From: Amoebidium appalachense
Taxonomy: Eukaryota; Ichthyosporea
Length of the DNA: 64,000 nt
Direction of reading: 5' to 3'
Assembly (NCBI GenBank): GCA_963693365.1
Contig: CAVNZM010000002.1
Span: 17,670,001-17,734,000 of the forward strand
The translations under genes and the position numbers were made by a program. Below the pieces are notes generated by a model. That model did not search any database. It saw only the letters and a program-made list of their open reading frames with translations, and was not told the DNA's origin. Below, in pieces: positions 1-27,697 of this stretch. The first letter of the stretch is position 1; the number at the start of each line of letters is the position of its first letter.

Positions 1-425
1 GGAAAGGCGCAAATCGATTGGCTGACTTCCTGGCGAGCCTGTGACTTGTGGCCAATCATACACAGGGGGCATCGAGTGTTGAGCTGGCCGTGAGATATGT
101 GGATGCTGTTAGGCCAATCACAATAAAGTCCTGTACGGAAAATAGTGCCACCCTGCGGATGAAAGTTACACAGATTTTTTTCACAGGGAATTATGTAAAC
201 AGAGAAGTGAACAGAGTACTTTCACAGAATAAACACAGGGTAACTTTATTGGTCCTGTGAACGTTATTATTGGCAATATCGAGACGACTCGGGGGCCACA
301 ATATGTTGCCCAACTTGCCTATCATATTATTGTATGCATGGCAGAGAGAGGCTTGTTCGAATCATCATGTGAGACTCTATGCCAAAAAATTTGAAAACTA
401 TGAAGTTCCGATGCTCAATTGAATA

Positions 426-467
<42 letters not shown>

Positions 468-2037
468 TTCCCCCCATCCCTCCGGGCCCGTGCCGATGAT
501 CATGCTTACGTCACGCATGCACATTTTAGTACTCGACGGTGCATGCGCACAGTACTCAGTGTAGTGTAAATGTACAGGTCGTTGTCGAAAGCCGATCGCG
601 AAGACATGCAACTTGCAGAAGGCGCATTGCAAGTTTGTTTTATCAAAAAGAAAAAATAAATAAATAAACAATACCTCCATAGATATTATTGAAGGGGCAG
701 TGGGACAGCAGTGAATTATATCTAACGCTAACCAGAATACCCGCAGCCACGTGAATCTTCCACGTGGTGCACCTCAGCACCTGGGTCCGGGCCGCCCGGC
801 GGACTCACGCGGTACGTGGTTTCGCCGTCGACCAGTGATTGGACATACCTTGCATTCCACACGCTTTTTGTTTATCATCTCCCGCCTTCTGCGCAGGCTG
901 TTTTGTTGCCTCATGATCAATCTTTTTTTGCATGTGACCATCAATATCTTTCTGGGAGGGTATATAAATATAAATATGCCCTAATAGAGTCTATTGAAAA
1001 CTACTGGTGTAAACTTTAAAAAGTCACCAGTAAGCTTATAATGGGCACACTACTCAGCTTCTAATGGCACCTCCCGGGGATTTTTACTTACATTGGAACG
1101 TACGAGAGTCTGTGGAATGTGGAGCTATGTCCGCGTTGAAGATCTTCAGATGTCCAAACTCTGAACCTTGTCGCCGCCGTAGCCTTTGTCACCTACCGAT
1201 ATTATCAAATTGTGTGTGCACAATAGAGCAGCTATACATTGTTATTTGTCTATTTCTTTCTAAAATAACGTGATTTATAGAAGTTCTACGTAATACACAA
1301 ACATTGTCTACAATCAAGAACAGTCAATTAACACCTCAAATACTCGCGCGTGACGTTTAGGGTGCGTATCCATAGCTATAGTATGCGTATGTACTGGCCG
1401 CTGTCGCACGGATATTTGGTAGACTTTTTTGTGTATACAGTTAACATAGAGTCATGCACAGATATGAAAATTATACCGTACGTGTGGCAGTGCTGAGCTA
1501 CTTTACAAGTAGCTGGCAGATGCTTAAGATACGATCATCATCGACCTGAGTCATCGTGTTCCAAAAATTCCTGGTATGCAACATCCATGATAGAACAGCA
1601 TCTTACTATCGGACTGTGCATTCCTTGGCTGCAACGTGAAATCTTGAAACGATGAACGTGATGGCACATGGACACAGTACAGGCGGGTGCATGCACACTG
1701 ATAGCTTTATACACATAACTACAAAAAACATATTGGTGAGAACACCAATGTTATTTACATCCAACGACTGTCCAAGGAACATAGGATTCTTCACATAAAC
1801 ACAGAGACTAGCTACTTCTTCTGGGCCATACAACTTGCATGCTCATGTCCATTTTTGCTTTTACCAGATGTTGAGGAGTATTGAAGGCTTTACGTGCACT
1901 CTTGCTGATTCAAACTCAACTTTAGTATACTTAACACTTACTAAACTTTATGTGGAGCTTGTTCACATAAATCTTTGACCTATGCAAGAGCTACCAGTAT
2001 CTTTTACCTCGTTTATTTTTAGTGCCTGTGCACAGAC
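1..2037. other. Non-coding flank upstream of the Dispatched-like gene
   Basis: I see no supportable gene here. The stretch is fairly AT-rich compared with the exons, holds a pure run of 37 C at 431-467, and has a TATA-rich patch at about 958-980. Open frames are short, lack recognisable domains and have no splice-consistent continuation. The last part may include 5' untranslated sequence or promoter of the gene starting at 2038, but no element is clear enough to name. Confidence 0.5.
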
Positions 2038-16399
<14,362 letters not shown>

Positions 16400-16452
16400 C
16401 ACCAGGCACTCCCTCTATCCAATCACTAACCAAACACACATATAAACACACG

Positions 16453-16522
<70 letters not shown>

Positions 16523-17394
16523 AGCACAAACGTACCGGCATAGACAAGCAATTCATCCACACACCATCTTTTGCTATAGTTTTCCCATTAAAGTTTCAAG
16601 ATCGAGGGTATGAAAGTACCACCACTCAGTATATTATGATTTTTTGCAGCTAAGCGAATGGCACCAAATGGGATACTATAGTAGGCGGCTATGTAAATTG
16701 CACTAGTAATGTACATATACATGCCATGGGCAGTGATCTAGCCTACCAATACGAGCACACACATGCACAGAGGGAGACACAGGCACGCTCAGGTACACAT
16801 GCACATACATCGCGAACACACACAAGCACGCACACACAAGCCTGCGCGCACAACACACACACACACATGCACAAGAGTTAGGTCACGCTATACATGGCAC
16901 ACAGATGACGCTTATTACGGCCAGTCCCCCATGTACCCTTTCTCTTCTCTGGTGTAAAGTGTTTAAAGTTTAAAAGTTAAACTTTTGTCAAACACACCCC
17001 GCACTGTTGTAACTATGACAGCATGAATTTTGGTGCCACCCTATTGGTTTCGGATCTGGGTACGGTCGTATACGAACTTCCAAAAGACAAAGGGTTGGTT
17101 CTTGTTAATAGTTTTTGTTTTTGGCTTGTTTGTTGTTGTTTTTTTGTATCACTTTTTTTGTACCGCAAACCTGGACCGGTGCGTTTCCTCTCCTGAAATA
17201 TTTTTTCTTGGGATTTGATATTGTAAGCATGGCTAAATAACATGCCACACGACTCTTGAGAACAATTGGGGTATGCAGACCAGACAAACCCTTGACAAAT
17301 AAATGATCCAACATGATGCTGTTATAGCTGTGTGATTGCTTTAATTCGAGACATGTCAGGTCAGACAAGGGTGCAAGGGTTCTGTACCGTGTTT

Positions 17395-17425
<31 letters not shown>

Positions 17426-17605
17426 TTCCCCCCCCCCTCCTCCTCCCCTTCCAGGCCATGTCGCTTTCCTTCGCTTGGCCGCTTTTCTGCTCCTCCTGGC
17501 CTAGTACGTAGGGGTGACATAGATCTAGCTGTTCCTACTACAGTTGTTTTATAAGAATAAATTTTAGTGCCTACCCCTGCACAATTATATTCCGAAAAGT
17601 CAAAA

Positions 17606-17651
<46 letters not shown>

Positions 17652-19076
17652 GGCTTCGATCCCCCGGGCACACGTACATATCAGGCACGCCGTGAGGCAC
17701 GTGATCACAAACACACGAGCATGCCACGACAGACGCATACACCTTCAGCTAAAGCCACGCACACACACACACGCACACACACACACACACGCGCGCGCGC
17801 ACACACACACACACGCACACACACACGCACACACACACACACGCGCGCGCGCGCGCGCGCACATACACGTGCAGCGTGACGCGGGCACATGTGCACGCGT
17901 ACAAATTACACACACACGCGTACACACGCATGCAGAGCCACGTGTACGTACGCACACACATACACACGCACACACACGCACACACACGCACACGCACGCA
18001 CACGCGCACACGCACGCGCACACGCACGCGCACACACACACGTACGCACACACCGGACACAAAGGCTTTTCCGTGAGCGCACGTACGCACGCACATGGGA
18101 CGGTGACATACGGTGGCGCACATCATCGGACACACCAGGGTATATGGCACTGCTACGGCGGACGCCTCCCAAGCACACGTGCACGCGCCACACACAAGCA
18201 CCCACACGCATGCACACGTACACACACGTGCGGCGAATGCACATGTACACACACGTACAGGCAAACACGTGTGCACGCACGCATGACTATTCGACTGTCC
18301 TGACCAGTGACCGTTGGTACCATTTTGCCAGGGCCTCTGATATTTACATTCCGGAATCCGCATCTTCCAACTCTTCAAGCTTTCTTTTTTTCTTTTTTCT
18401 TTTTGTTAATGAAGTTCAAACTTTCAAGTTTTGGATATCTATAATTTATGCAGAAACCGAACTTACGTAAGCTACTAAGTATTTAAATTTGTAAATAATC
18501 GAAGGAAAAATTATGTAAATAATTATTGTTGCTTTGTATATTAGAGATTGTACAACAGATATAATGCAGCCCTATATAGATGCCGGTTGGAGTTGGACTT
18601 AACCATTTTGGGCCGAGGACAGTGACATCAACTGAATTCGAAGAATGGAAATCTAAAATCCGTGAGTCTAGGGGAATCTATTTGCCAACGAGAGCTCATG
18701 ATCTGTTCATTCGCGCATACTCATGCACGGCACATTTGTTTACGCCGGACAGAAGCCGTCACAAAACCCTCCGAGACTGCGCTCCAGCAAATCAGTTTCA
18801 AGGGACGGACAGAGGTGTCACAAGCTTCACAGAACATCTGTGCAGCAAACCCCCTCAATACATAAGCGCTATATGCATGTGCCTAAACACCACACACCAG
18901 CTGGGAATCTACCTCCGAATTCGAAGCACATCGGAGCTCTATTCCTCAATGCATGCGCCCCTGGTGCCAATAGCAACTGTTGCATCAGGCACCCCGTGCA
19001 TGATTTTGCCATCTTTTTGCTGGTTAACATAGAGTCCGCCGTCTTTCCTGAGCCCATAAAGCTATAGTTCACGAGC
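16400..19076. other. Intergenic, simple-sequence rich
   Basis: Contents include (CA)n at 16449-16520, a C run at 17401-17425, 43 C at 17607-17649, and a long GC/CA-alternating region at 17757-18060 with many CG and CACG steps. Unique sequence from 18300 to 19070 contains a 150-codon open frame (18580-19032) with no recognisable domain or compositional signal; I do not call it a gene. The 3' end of the Dispatched-like transcript and the promoter of the next gene must lie here. Confidence 0.55.
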
Positions 19077-20083
19077 ATGCTTCTTTTTGGCACGAGAATG
19101 CCGTCCAAAAGCGCCATCGAGCAGACCATTGACCGTGCAGCAGGGGCCATCATGGGCATGCTGATCGGTGATGCCCTCTCTCTGGGCTGCCACTGGATAT
19201 ACGACGTGGGCCAGCTCAAGGCCGAGTATGGGTGGGTGAATGACTACACAAAGCCCAAGCCAGGCAGGTACCACTATGGGTGCGATAAGGGGGACGTGTC
19301 GCAGACCGGGCAGCTGCTGCAGCTGCTTTTGGAGAGTGTGGCCGAAAAAGGCAAGTATGACGAGGCGGACTTCTGCAGCCGCTGGGATGGGCTGCTGGCG
19401 ACCCTGGACGGGACGAGGAAGGGCGGCAGGTACACGGAGAAGGACATGTGCGACGTGTGGAAAAACAGGTGTGTGCACATCCGCCTACTTTCAAGATCCG
19501 ACCCCCTCCCCCCCCCCCCCCTTCCCCCCAGTCCCCCCCCCCCTTCTCAAGGCTTCCCCCTCCTCCTCCCCTTCTTCTCGGGGCTTTTCCGGGAGCCCCA
19601 ACTCCGAGAGCCCCGGCGCCGGCCCCTCTTTGCCTAGTGCATCCTTGTGTAACCTCGGTCTATGAGTGCAGTTACAGAAATAGATGTGGCTCAAGTATGG
19701 ACCCTTTGACTGGAGACGTAAGTGAGTTACGTATTTTTCGTAAGCGTGAGGGGCTGCACAATAAAGGTCTAGAGTATAAAAATCAAAAAAACAGCTCTAA
19801 ACTGTCACGCATGAAAGGGTTAAGGGAGCTCAGAGTGAGAACGGGTGGACTTTTTAAAACTTAAAGCACCCCGAGGCATTACCCCCTCCCCCCCCCCCCC
19901 CCCCCCCCCCCCACCTCTTCCCCCCCTGGCCCATAGGATTCCCGCCCCTTTCTCTCTTGCAACTGGGGCGCCTCTCTATTATTGCACAAATAAAATCAAA
20001 ACCCCACCCCTTGTCTCACAGCCTCTTCTTAGCTTTGTTCTGCCTCAATTGCTGCAACGCAAGCAAAAAGCCATCTACACTCC

Positions 20084-20119
<36 letters not shown>

Positions 20120-21246
20120 ATAATCATACGTGGAAGCACAGTGAGCCTCAGTAAACTAATGGGGGGGGAAGAGGAGGTTGGGGGGGGGGGGGGAGGGGGG
20201 GGGATAATATAAGGGGGCAGGGGGTGGAGAAATGTTGGGGGTCAAGTGGGAGGAGGGTAGTCATTTTCTTGTTCTTCTCTGTTTTCAACATCTGAACAGG
20301 GCCGGAAATTGTGATATTACCTACAATCGCCTCCTCCCCCCCCCCCCCCCCTCCCCCCCCCCCCTCCTCACAAACAACCACCACCACCACCAACACACAG
20401 AGCTCACACATACCAACACACACGCACATGCACGCGTGCTGGCATAACCGAAAAAAAAAAGAAGAACACACATTCAAAATAAACAAATGATCGCGAATAC
20501 ACCACATTCTTACACACCCTTCAAAATATTGCCATCTAATTGCAGGGTGGTTTTGAAGAAGCCGTGGGGCAAGTGTGCCAGCCCAAGGGGCGACAACACA
20601 AACTCGTTTGTGCGTGCGGCAGCATTGGCAGCCAGGTACCATTATGACCTGGGCATGTTGGCCCGTGTGGCCTACAGCAACAGCGCACTGCACTATGCAG
20701 ATGAGGGCGTCAGGGGCCATTCCATGTCCTTTGCAATTATCATTGGGGCACTGATCTCAGGCATGCCCTACGATGCATATCTGGGCAGCCATTTGTATGA
20801 TCTCGCACGCCAGAGCGTGATCCCATTCTCGCACATAGGTGTGAATGCATCACGGGAGGAGACGGAGGACGAACCATTATCCGAGCCCGATAGCCTTTTA
20901 TGGGCAAGCTACTGCATTCGGGCCGCAAATGACAAAGCGACCCGAATCGAACCGGCAACTGCAGCGCCCCCGGATGTACGGGCTAGCATGCAGCTATTAC
21001 ATGGTGCTGCCTGGGGCCTACTATCTGGCTGGGAGCTATCCAAATGACTTTGAAAAGGCCGTGCTGACGGCAGTAAACAGTGGGGGGCAGAATCTGGCCC
21101 GGGCATCACTTACGGGGGCAATTGTGGGGGCGATAAATGGGGTGTCGGGGATACCGGCGAGATATATTGACGGGCTGAAGGATGGGAGGAGGTGGCTAGA
21201 TGTGGCCTTGAAGATAGCACAGCAGGGGGTGGAGGGGGGCCAATGA
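19077..21246 (+). CDS. ADP-ribosylglycohydrolase (ARH/DraG) family protein
   Basis: Two exons, 19077-19468 and 20546-21246, join in phase 2 and predict about 363 residues, typical for the family. ARH enzymes remove ADP-ribose from proteins or small molecules using two Mg ions. Exon 1 has the family start AAGAIMGMLIGDALSLGCHW (residues about 21-40). Exon 2 ends with YYMVLPGAYYLAGSYPNDF and GGQNLARASLTGAIVGAI, then SGIPARYIDGL. Two features are odd. The reading frame changes by one base at C5 (20967-20971): upstream ends IEPATAAP and downstream resumes RMYGLACSYYM. Also, the usual acidic metal ligands (TDD near the N-terminus, DTDT near the C-terminus) appear as SQTGQ (19299-19313) and GGQN (21082-21093), so activity cannot be assumed. 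Met at 19077 and Met at 19098 are both possible starts. Confidence 0.85.
19502..20545. other. Intron of the ARH gene with C runs and a G-rich block
   Basis: The intron between the two ARH exons holds C-rich stretches near 19500-19550, 19890-19912, 20087-20118 and 20336-20365. A G-rich block lies at 20161-20230 and a short CACACA patch near 20400. No other exon could be placed in frame. Confidence 0.6.
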
Positions 21247-22418
<1,172 letters not shown>

Positions 22419-22888
22419 CTACCCAGGGACCGGTTGTAGTGGTGTTGTAAAAGAAGTCTTCGACCCACTCGTGATGGTCCGGCTCACCGTGACACTACTT
22501 CTACCCTCACCCGCGCCCTCACTTCCCACCCTTGCATCCCCACCATCCCCACTCGGCCTTGGTTCTGTCGCAGACGCATTCACACAGTTTGCCATCGAAC
22601 TATCCCCCGCCCCGCCACCAGCATTCCTATTTGCCCCCCTTCCACCCCCTCTCCCCCTCCCCCCCTTCGTGTTGAATGCAACCACCGCCACCACGGCCAC
22701 CACCCCAGCCGTGGCCACCGCAGCCTGTTTGTCTTGCTCCCTCTTGCCTGCACATGCACGTGCGCGTCGTTTTTGTTCATTCGCTACTTCTGATTGGGTC
22801 TCTGCGGCCACCTCCTGGGCCTGTGATTGGCTGAAGATCATGGCCGTGCGTGCCTTGTGGCGTTGGTTCCATAGGCGGGTGCCGACTA
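22419..22888 (-). CDS. Putative C-terminal exon, Gly-rich tail with a hydrophobic segment
   Basis: On the minus strand an acceptor (GCATAG) at about 22888 opens a frame running to a stop at 22419. It begins VGTRLWNQRHKARTAM, then a charged Gln/Glu/Lys stretch, a hydrophobic segment AAVATAGVVAVVAVVAF (membrane-like), and a Gly/Ser-rich tail. It lies downstream of the cysteine-rich exons on the same strand, so it could be the transmembrane and cytoplasmic end of that protein. I could not prove the splice connection, and it may instead be a separate gene or a chance frame. Confidence 0.4.
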
Positions 22889-22896
22889 TGCGCAGA

Positions 22897-22998
22897 TTGT
22901 AGGCCTCACTTGGTCTGTGTGGGTGTGCAGGTTGTAGGCCTCACTTGGTCTGTGTGGGTGTGCAGGTTGTAGGCCTCACTTGGTCTGTGTGGGTGTGC
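22897..22998 (-). repeat. 35-bp minisatellite, 3 copies, next to an acceptor
   Basis: A 35-bp unit containing AGGCCTCACTTGG is repeated at 22901, 22936 and 22971. On the minus strand the array ends next to the acceptor of the exon at 22419-22888, so part of the polypyrimidine and branch region is duplicated. Confidence 0.85.
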
Positions 22999-23364
22999 CC
23001 CTCCCCAGCACCGTGAACACTTTCTCCCCCCCCCCCCCCCCCCCCCCCAGTGTTCCGTTCGGGGACAAAAACTGGATGCTATTCGTGATCCCCCCCACCC
23101 CACAGCACATTTGCACACACACACACCCTAACTGCAGCCACGACCAGCCACAACCATGCATGCACCACTCCAAAAACACCTCATGGCAAGGTTCCCTCCC
23201 AGTCACCCCGGAGTCGCCGCTAGCAACCTGCTCACCAACCCCCACAGGACTGCCTAACAGGGCACACGGTGGATATCAGCAGCCGGCAAACCACCCTAGC
23301 GCTCACCCATCTCCACAGTCTTGCAGGGTGCCCTAGTGCCCAATCACATGCAAGTACACTGTCC

Positions 23365-26192
23365 TTACGTAAGTGGGAGGCGGCCAGACAGCAGTGGTGT
23401 TTTGAGTGATGTGTCGTTGGTGCCTGTGCGGACCACAGCATTCTCCAGTGTGGTTTGTTGCGCTGTGGCCACAGCGTCAGATGCACATTCCCCTCTGCAA
23501 ATCCCGCCCCCCCTCCACCCCCAGCCGCCCCCCCCCCCCCCCCCCCTCCGCAGCCGCCGCCCCCCCCCCCCCCTTTCCCCCCCCCCCCCCCCCCCCCCCC
23601 TCCTTCCCCGCCTCGCCCTGCCCCTCCTTATGCACACATCTCGCCTTACACTTGCATACTTCATATAAGGCTGAGAGGTCTGAAAGACGACATCTACCAA
23701 CCCTCACCCCCCCACATGCACCCAATATCCAGCCAGTATATCCACCGTCTATCTCGTTGTTTCCAGCCACCCACCTGCTTCAATGCATCTTGTGCCGGCC
23801 AATGCGGCCCCAGGGCCACACTTTGTGCACTGGCTGACCGTACACTCTGCACAGCCGAAGTAGCCAATGGCGCTGCAGTCTGCATAACCATATATGGGTC
23901 AGTGCCCTGCATTTTTTCACCATGTAGGTGTGCACATGTCTTGCTCAGGCCCTGTCTTCTGCCAAGTAAGCCCCCCCTCCTCCCCCCCCCCCCCCCCTCT
24001 CCCCTCCCCACCCCCCCCCCCCCCCCCCCCACCCCCCGACACAGCTTCCCCCGAGCCTGTGACCCCTCTACACATGCGCCACACGTGCCATCTTGCTCGA
24101 TCTATATTTGTGCGGAGGATGACGGTGCACGTACCCATGATCAGCCTGCCGTCCAGCATGCCTCTGAGGGAGGGAGGGCTGCTTACTTTCCCCACCCACA
24201 CAACCCCCGCCTCCTTTGCCCGCTGGAAAACCACACCATACGTGTGCAAGGGACGAGGTGCACAAACGGGGCACACAACACACGTTCTATGAAGAAAGCC
24301 ACAGACAGGAGGCAGGCAGTTCTTCCTTCTGCTAATCCCCCCCCCCCCCCCCCTGCCTTGGACAACAGCATTACCCAATACAAAACTCAGGCCAATGCAG
24401 TGGGCCAATCTCTGTCTTCTCCCTTCCACTTCCCGTGCTTGTCCTGTTCCCCCCCTCCCCCCCCCCCCCCCCCCCTCCCCACTCCCGCCCCTCCCACCCT
24501 CTCTTGCACTCCTATCGCAGCCTTCCCTCCCATGTCCATTCCACCCCCTTCCCCCTTCCGCTTACCTCTGCACATATCGTCCTTTGTGTTTGTCCACCCG
24601 TCCACACAGGAGCCTTTGGGACACACGTTGGCCTCGCCAGTAAGTAGGTCGCAGAAGGGGGAGCCACAGTGGGGCAAAGATGCGCATCCTGTGTGTGTGT
24701 GTGACCACACCATGCCAAACTCGCCTCTATCGACCACCAACCACATGCAGCACCTGACCATCCTAGATGGCCCCCACCCATTCATTGCCACCCTTCCATA
24801 TATGGACATACCCGTGCACGTGACGCCATCCCCCGTGTAGCCCATTTTGCACGTGCACGTGTAGCTGCCGTCCGTGTCCAGACACTGGGCATTGGCACTG
24901 CACTGGTGGCTGCCGGCCCGGCACTCGTCTGGGGATGTGAAATATTAAGGGTAAAGGGTTAGGGTCTGCAGGGCTGGAGGGTGCTGGGATGGTTTGCAAA
25001 CAGATGCATCAACGAAATAGGTGCCAGTAAAGGTAGAGGATAAGGAGAGCAGGGGAGTGAAGGAGGAGCATATATGTCGTGCGTACCTATATGCGCGTGC
25101 AGTGTATGTGTGGGTGAGTGATTGTATGTATGGGGATGTGTATGGTATGCATCTGTTATCGTGTTATGTGGGGGATGGGGGTGAGGGGGATGAATCTGGT
25201 TTCTATGCAGGTGTGCGTGTATGACGTGCATATATGCGTCACTGCACATGCATGTGTCTGAGGGCCACAACCCACCTGCATTCTGGGCACACCCGCCGCG
25301 TGGGTTTGTGTATCCCGGGGCACAGCTGGTGCACGTGGCATCCACCACCCCGTTGCAGCCACTCCACGCCACACACCGGCCAAGGTCTATCCGGCACGCT
25401 GCAACCCCCCAAGGCCACATGGCCACATGTGAGCAAACCATCCAAGACCCATTGTATGCCCCATGCACTGCACCTGTTGCTGCCTATGAATAGTGCAAAC
25501 ATCACCTACTTGCCCTTCCTCCACACGTGCACACAATATAGGCACAGCCAAAGGCAGCACGTGCACACAATATAGGCACAGCCAAAGGCAGCACGTGCAC
25601 ACAATATAGGCACAGCCAAAGGCAGCACGTGCACACAATATAGGCACAGCCAAAGGCAGGGCACTCACGTGCACACAATATAGGCACAGCCAAAGGCAGG
25701 GCACTCACGTGCACACTGGCCGCTGGTGTCGACATCTGCAAGGCCACTGCACTGGGCACACACAGAGGCCCCCCCCCTGGTGCACGTGGGGGTGACGGCA
25801 CAACCAGACACGGACTGGCACTGCGAGCACGTGCTGCCGTTGCCATAGTAACCGGGCTGGTGTGTGCGGTGCCTTGTTCTGTACTCCAAGGTGAAGGGGC
25901 CATGCCCAGGGTGAAGGAGGGGTAAGGAGGGTGAAGGGGGGACGGGAGAGATAGACTGCCTGTAAAGGTGGCTAGTTACAAAGAAGAAGGGGTGGAGGGG
26001 CACAATGTATAGGTGCTGGGTATGTTTGGGTGGTGAGGGTGGGCTGATCCGGGGGGGGAGTGCGCACATAAGCACGTGACGCCTGTGCCCTGGTAGCCAA
26101 AGTTGCACGTGCACGTGAATGAGCCAAAGCACATTGCGGCACGTGGCATTGGCGCTGCAGGGCTGCCGGGTGCTGCATTCGTCCATGTCTGT

Positions 26193-26223
<31 letters not shown>

Positions 26224-27472
26224 GGGGGGGGGGAGAGGGGGGGGGGGGGGGAGGGGGGGGGGTAAGAGATTGTGATCAAACAATCCCACGATAGACAGAT
26301 CGTGCCGTTATGGTGATGGGGAGTGTGGCCGGGTTTAGCGCAGGTATGGTTGGAGCAGAGGAGGGACGGAAGGTGGTTTGACTAGTGGAGAAACAGGACA
26401 GAGAGGTGGAGCACAGTGTACTAGACACAGACACACAAGTCAAACCCGTTACATGCGCATGATCTCATCTAATCAAGAGAGAAGGGGGGGGGGGGGGGGG
26501 GGAGGGGGGGGGGGGGGGGGGGAGAGAGAGAGAGAAAGAGAGGGAGAGAGGGAGGGGGGAGAGAGAGAGGGAGAGAGAAAGTGGGAGAGAGAGAGGGAGA
26601 GGACGAGGGGAAGCAGCAACGTGTAAGCTCAATAGCACCAACCCCACCACCGCACACCACAGGAGGTTACTGCATGCACTCACCTGCACAAGTGATTCCA
26701 CTGCCCGCATATCCCCTGTTGCATGCGCACGTGAACGAGCCCATGGCATTGCTGCACGCCGCAAGCGCGTGGCAGTTGTGTGTTTTGAGGGTACACTCGT
26801 TCAGGTCTGCGGGGGAAGAATGTGTTTGTTGTTTGCATGTTCAGGACAGCACACTTTACACTTGCAACCCATTTTACGCCAGCTGTCTGGGTGTGTATCG
26901 AGGCCAAGTAGTGCAAACTATTGCCTTATCTCTCCTCTTGTGCAGAAGGCAACTTCTCAGCTGGCTATAGAGATGTGTACCTTGTGTGTGTGTGTGTTTG
27001 TGCGGGGGGGGGGGGGGGGGGGGGGGGAGGGGGAGGATGGGTGCACGCTTGCACGCTTGCCTGCGAGTGCGTGTGTGTGTGTGGTGTTGGTGGTGGTGGT
27101 TGGTGGGGGGGGGGGAGGGAGGGAGGGAAGGGAAGGGAAAGGCTGACAATGCATTCAGAGACGGAAGCTGCAAAACCTAACACTCACTAACAAAACCCAG
27201 AAAGCAGCTTGTCAGAGTGCTAGAATCCAATTATATCGTACCTGTGCACTTGACGCCATTGCCCGAATATGCTCTGTTGCATGCGCAATTGAACGAGCCA
27301 ATGGAATTGCTGCACGTGGCAGCCACGTGGCAGTTGTGTGATTTAAGGGTGCACTCGTCCATGTCTGCCAAAAATAACGGCCAATCAACAAGAGCCCAAC
27401 CACACGGGTGCAAGGTTTGTCCGAGCATGCAAAACTGCACACTTCCTTCATCCCCCCCTCCTCCCCCCCGGC

Positions 27473-27556
<84 letters not shown>

Positions 27557-27636
27557 GACACACACACACACACACAGACAGACACACGCACACACACACA
27601 GACAGACACACGCACACACGCACACAAACACACACA

Positions 27637-27697
<61 letters not shown>

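Noticed and set aside
18580-19032. 150-codon plus-strand frame before the ARH gene
   Set aside because: No domain, no splice support, and overlapping open frames of similar length; kept only as intergenic sequence.
22471-22902. 143-codon plus-strand frame
   Set aside because: Antisense of the better supported minus-strand exon at 22419-22888; Pro/Ala/Thr-rich shadow.
23600-23679. Short cysteine-containing minus-strand exon ([15 protein letters not shown])
   Set aside because: It has a good acceptor and phase but no donor that connects it to the next candidate exon, so it is not listed as a feature.
23455-24840. 461-codon plus-strand frame, Pro-rich
   Set aside because: It runs through C runs (poly-Pro) and antisense to the cysteine-rich exons of the minus-strand EGF gene, which have splice sites and conserved cysteines.
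25527-25714. CRISPR-like regular repeat
   Set aside because: Units of 34 and 40 bp follow each other directly without unique spacers, and the context is a eukaryotic splice donor; it is a minisatellite.
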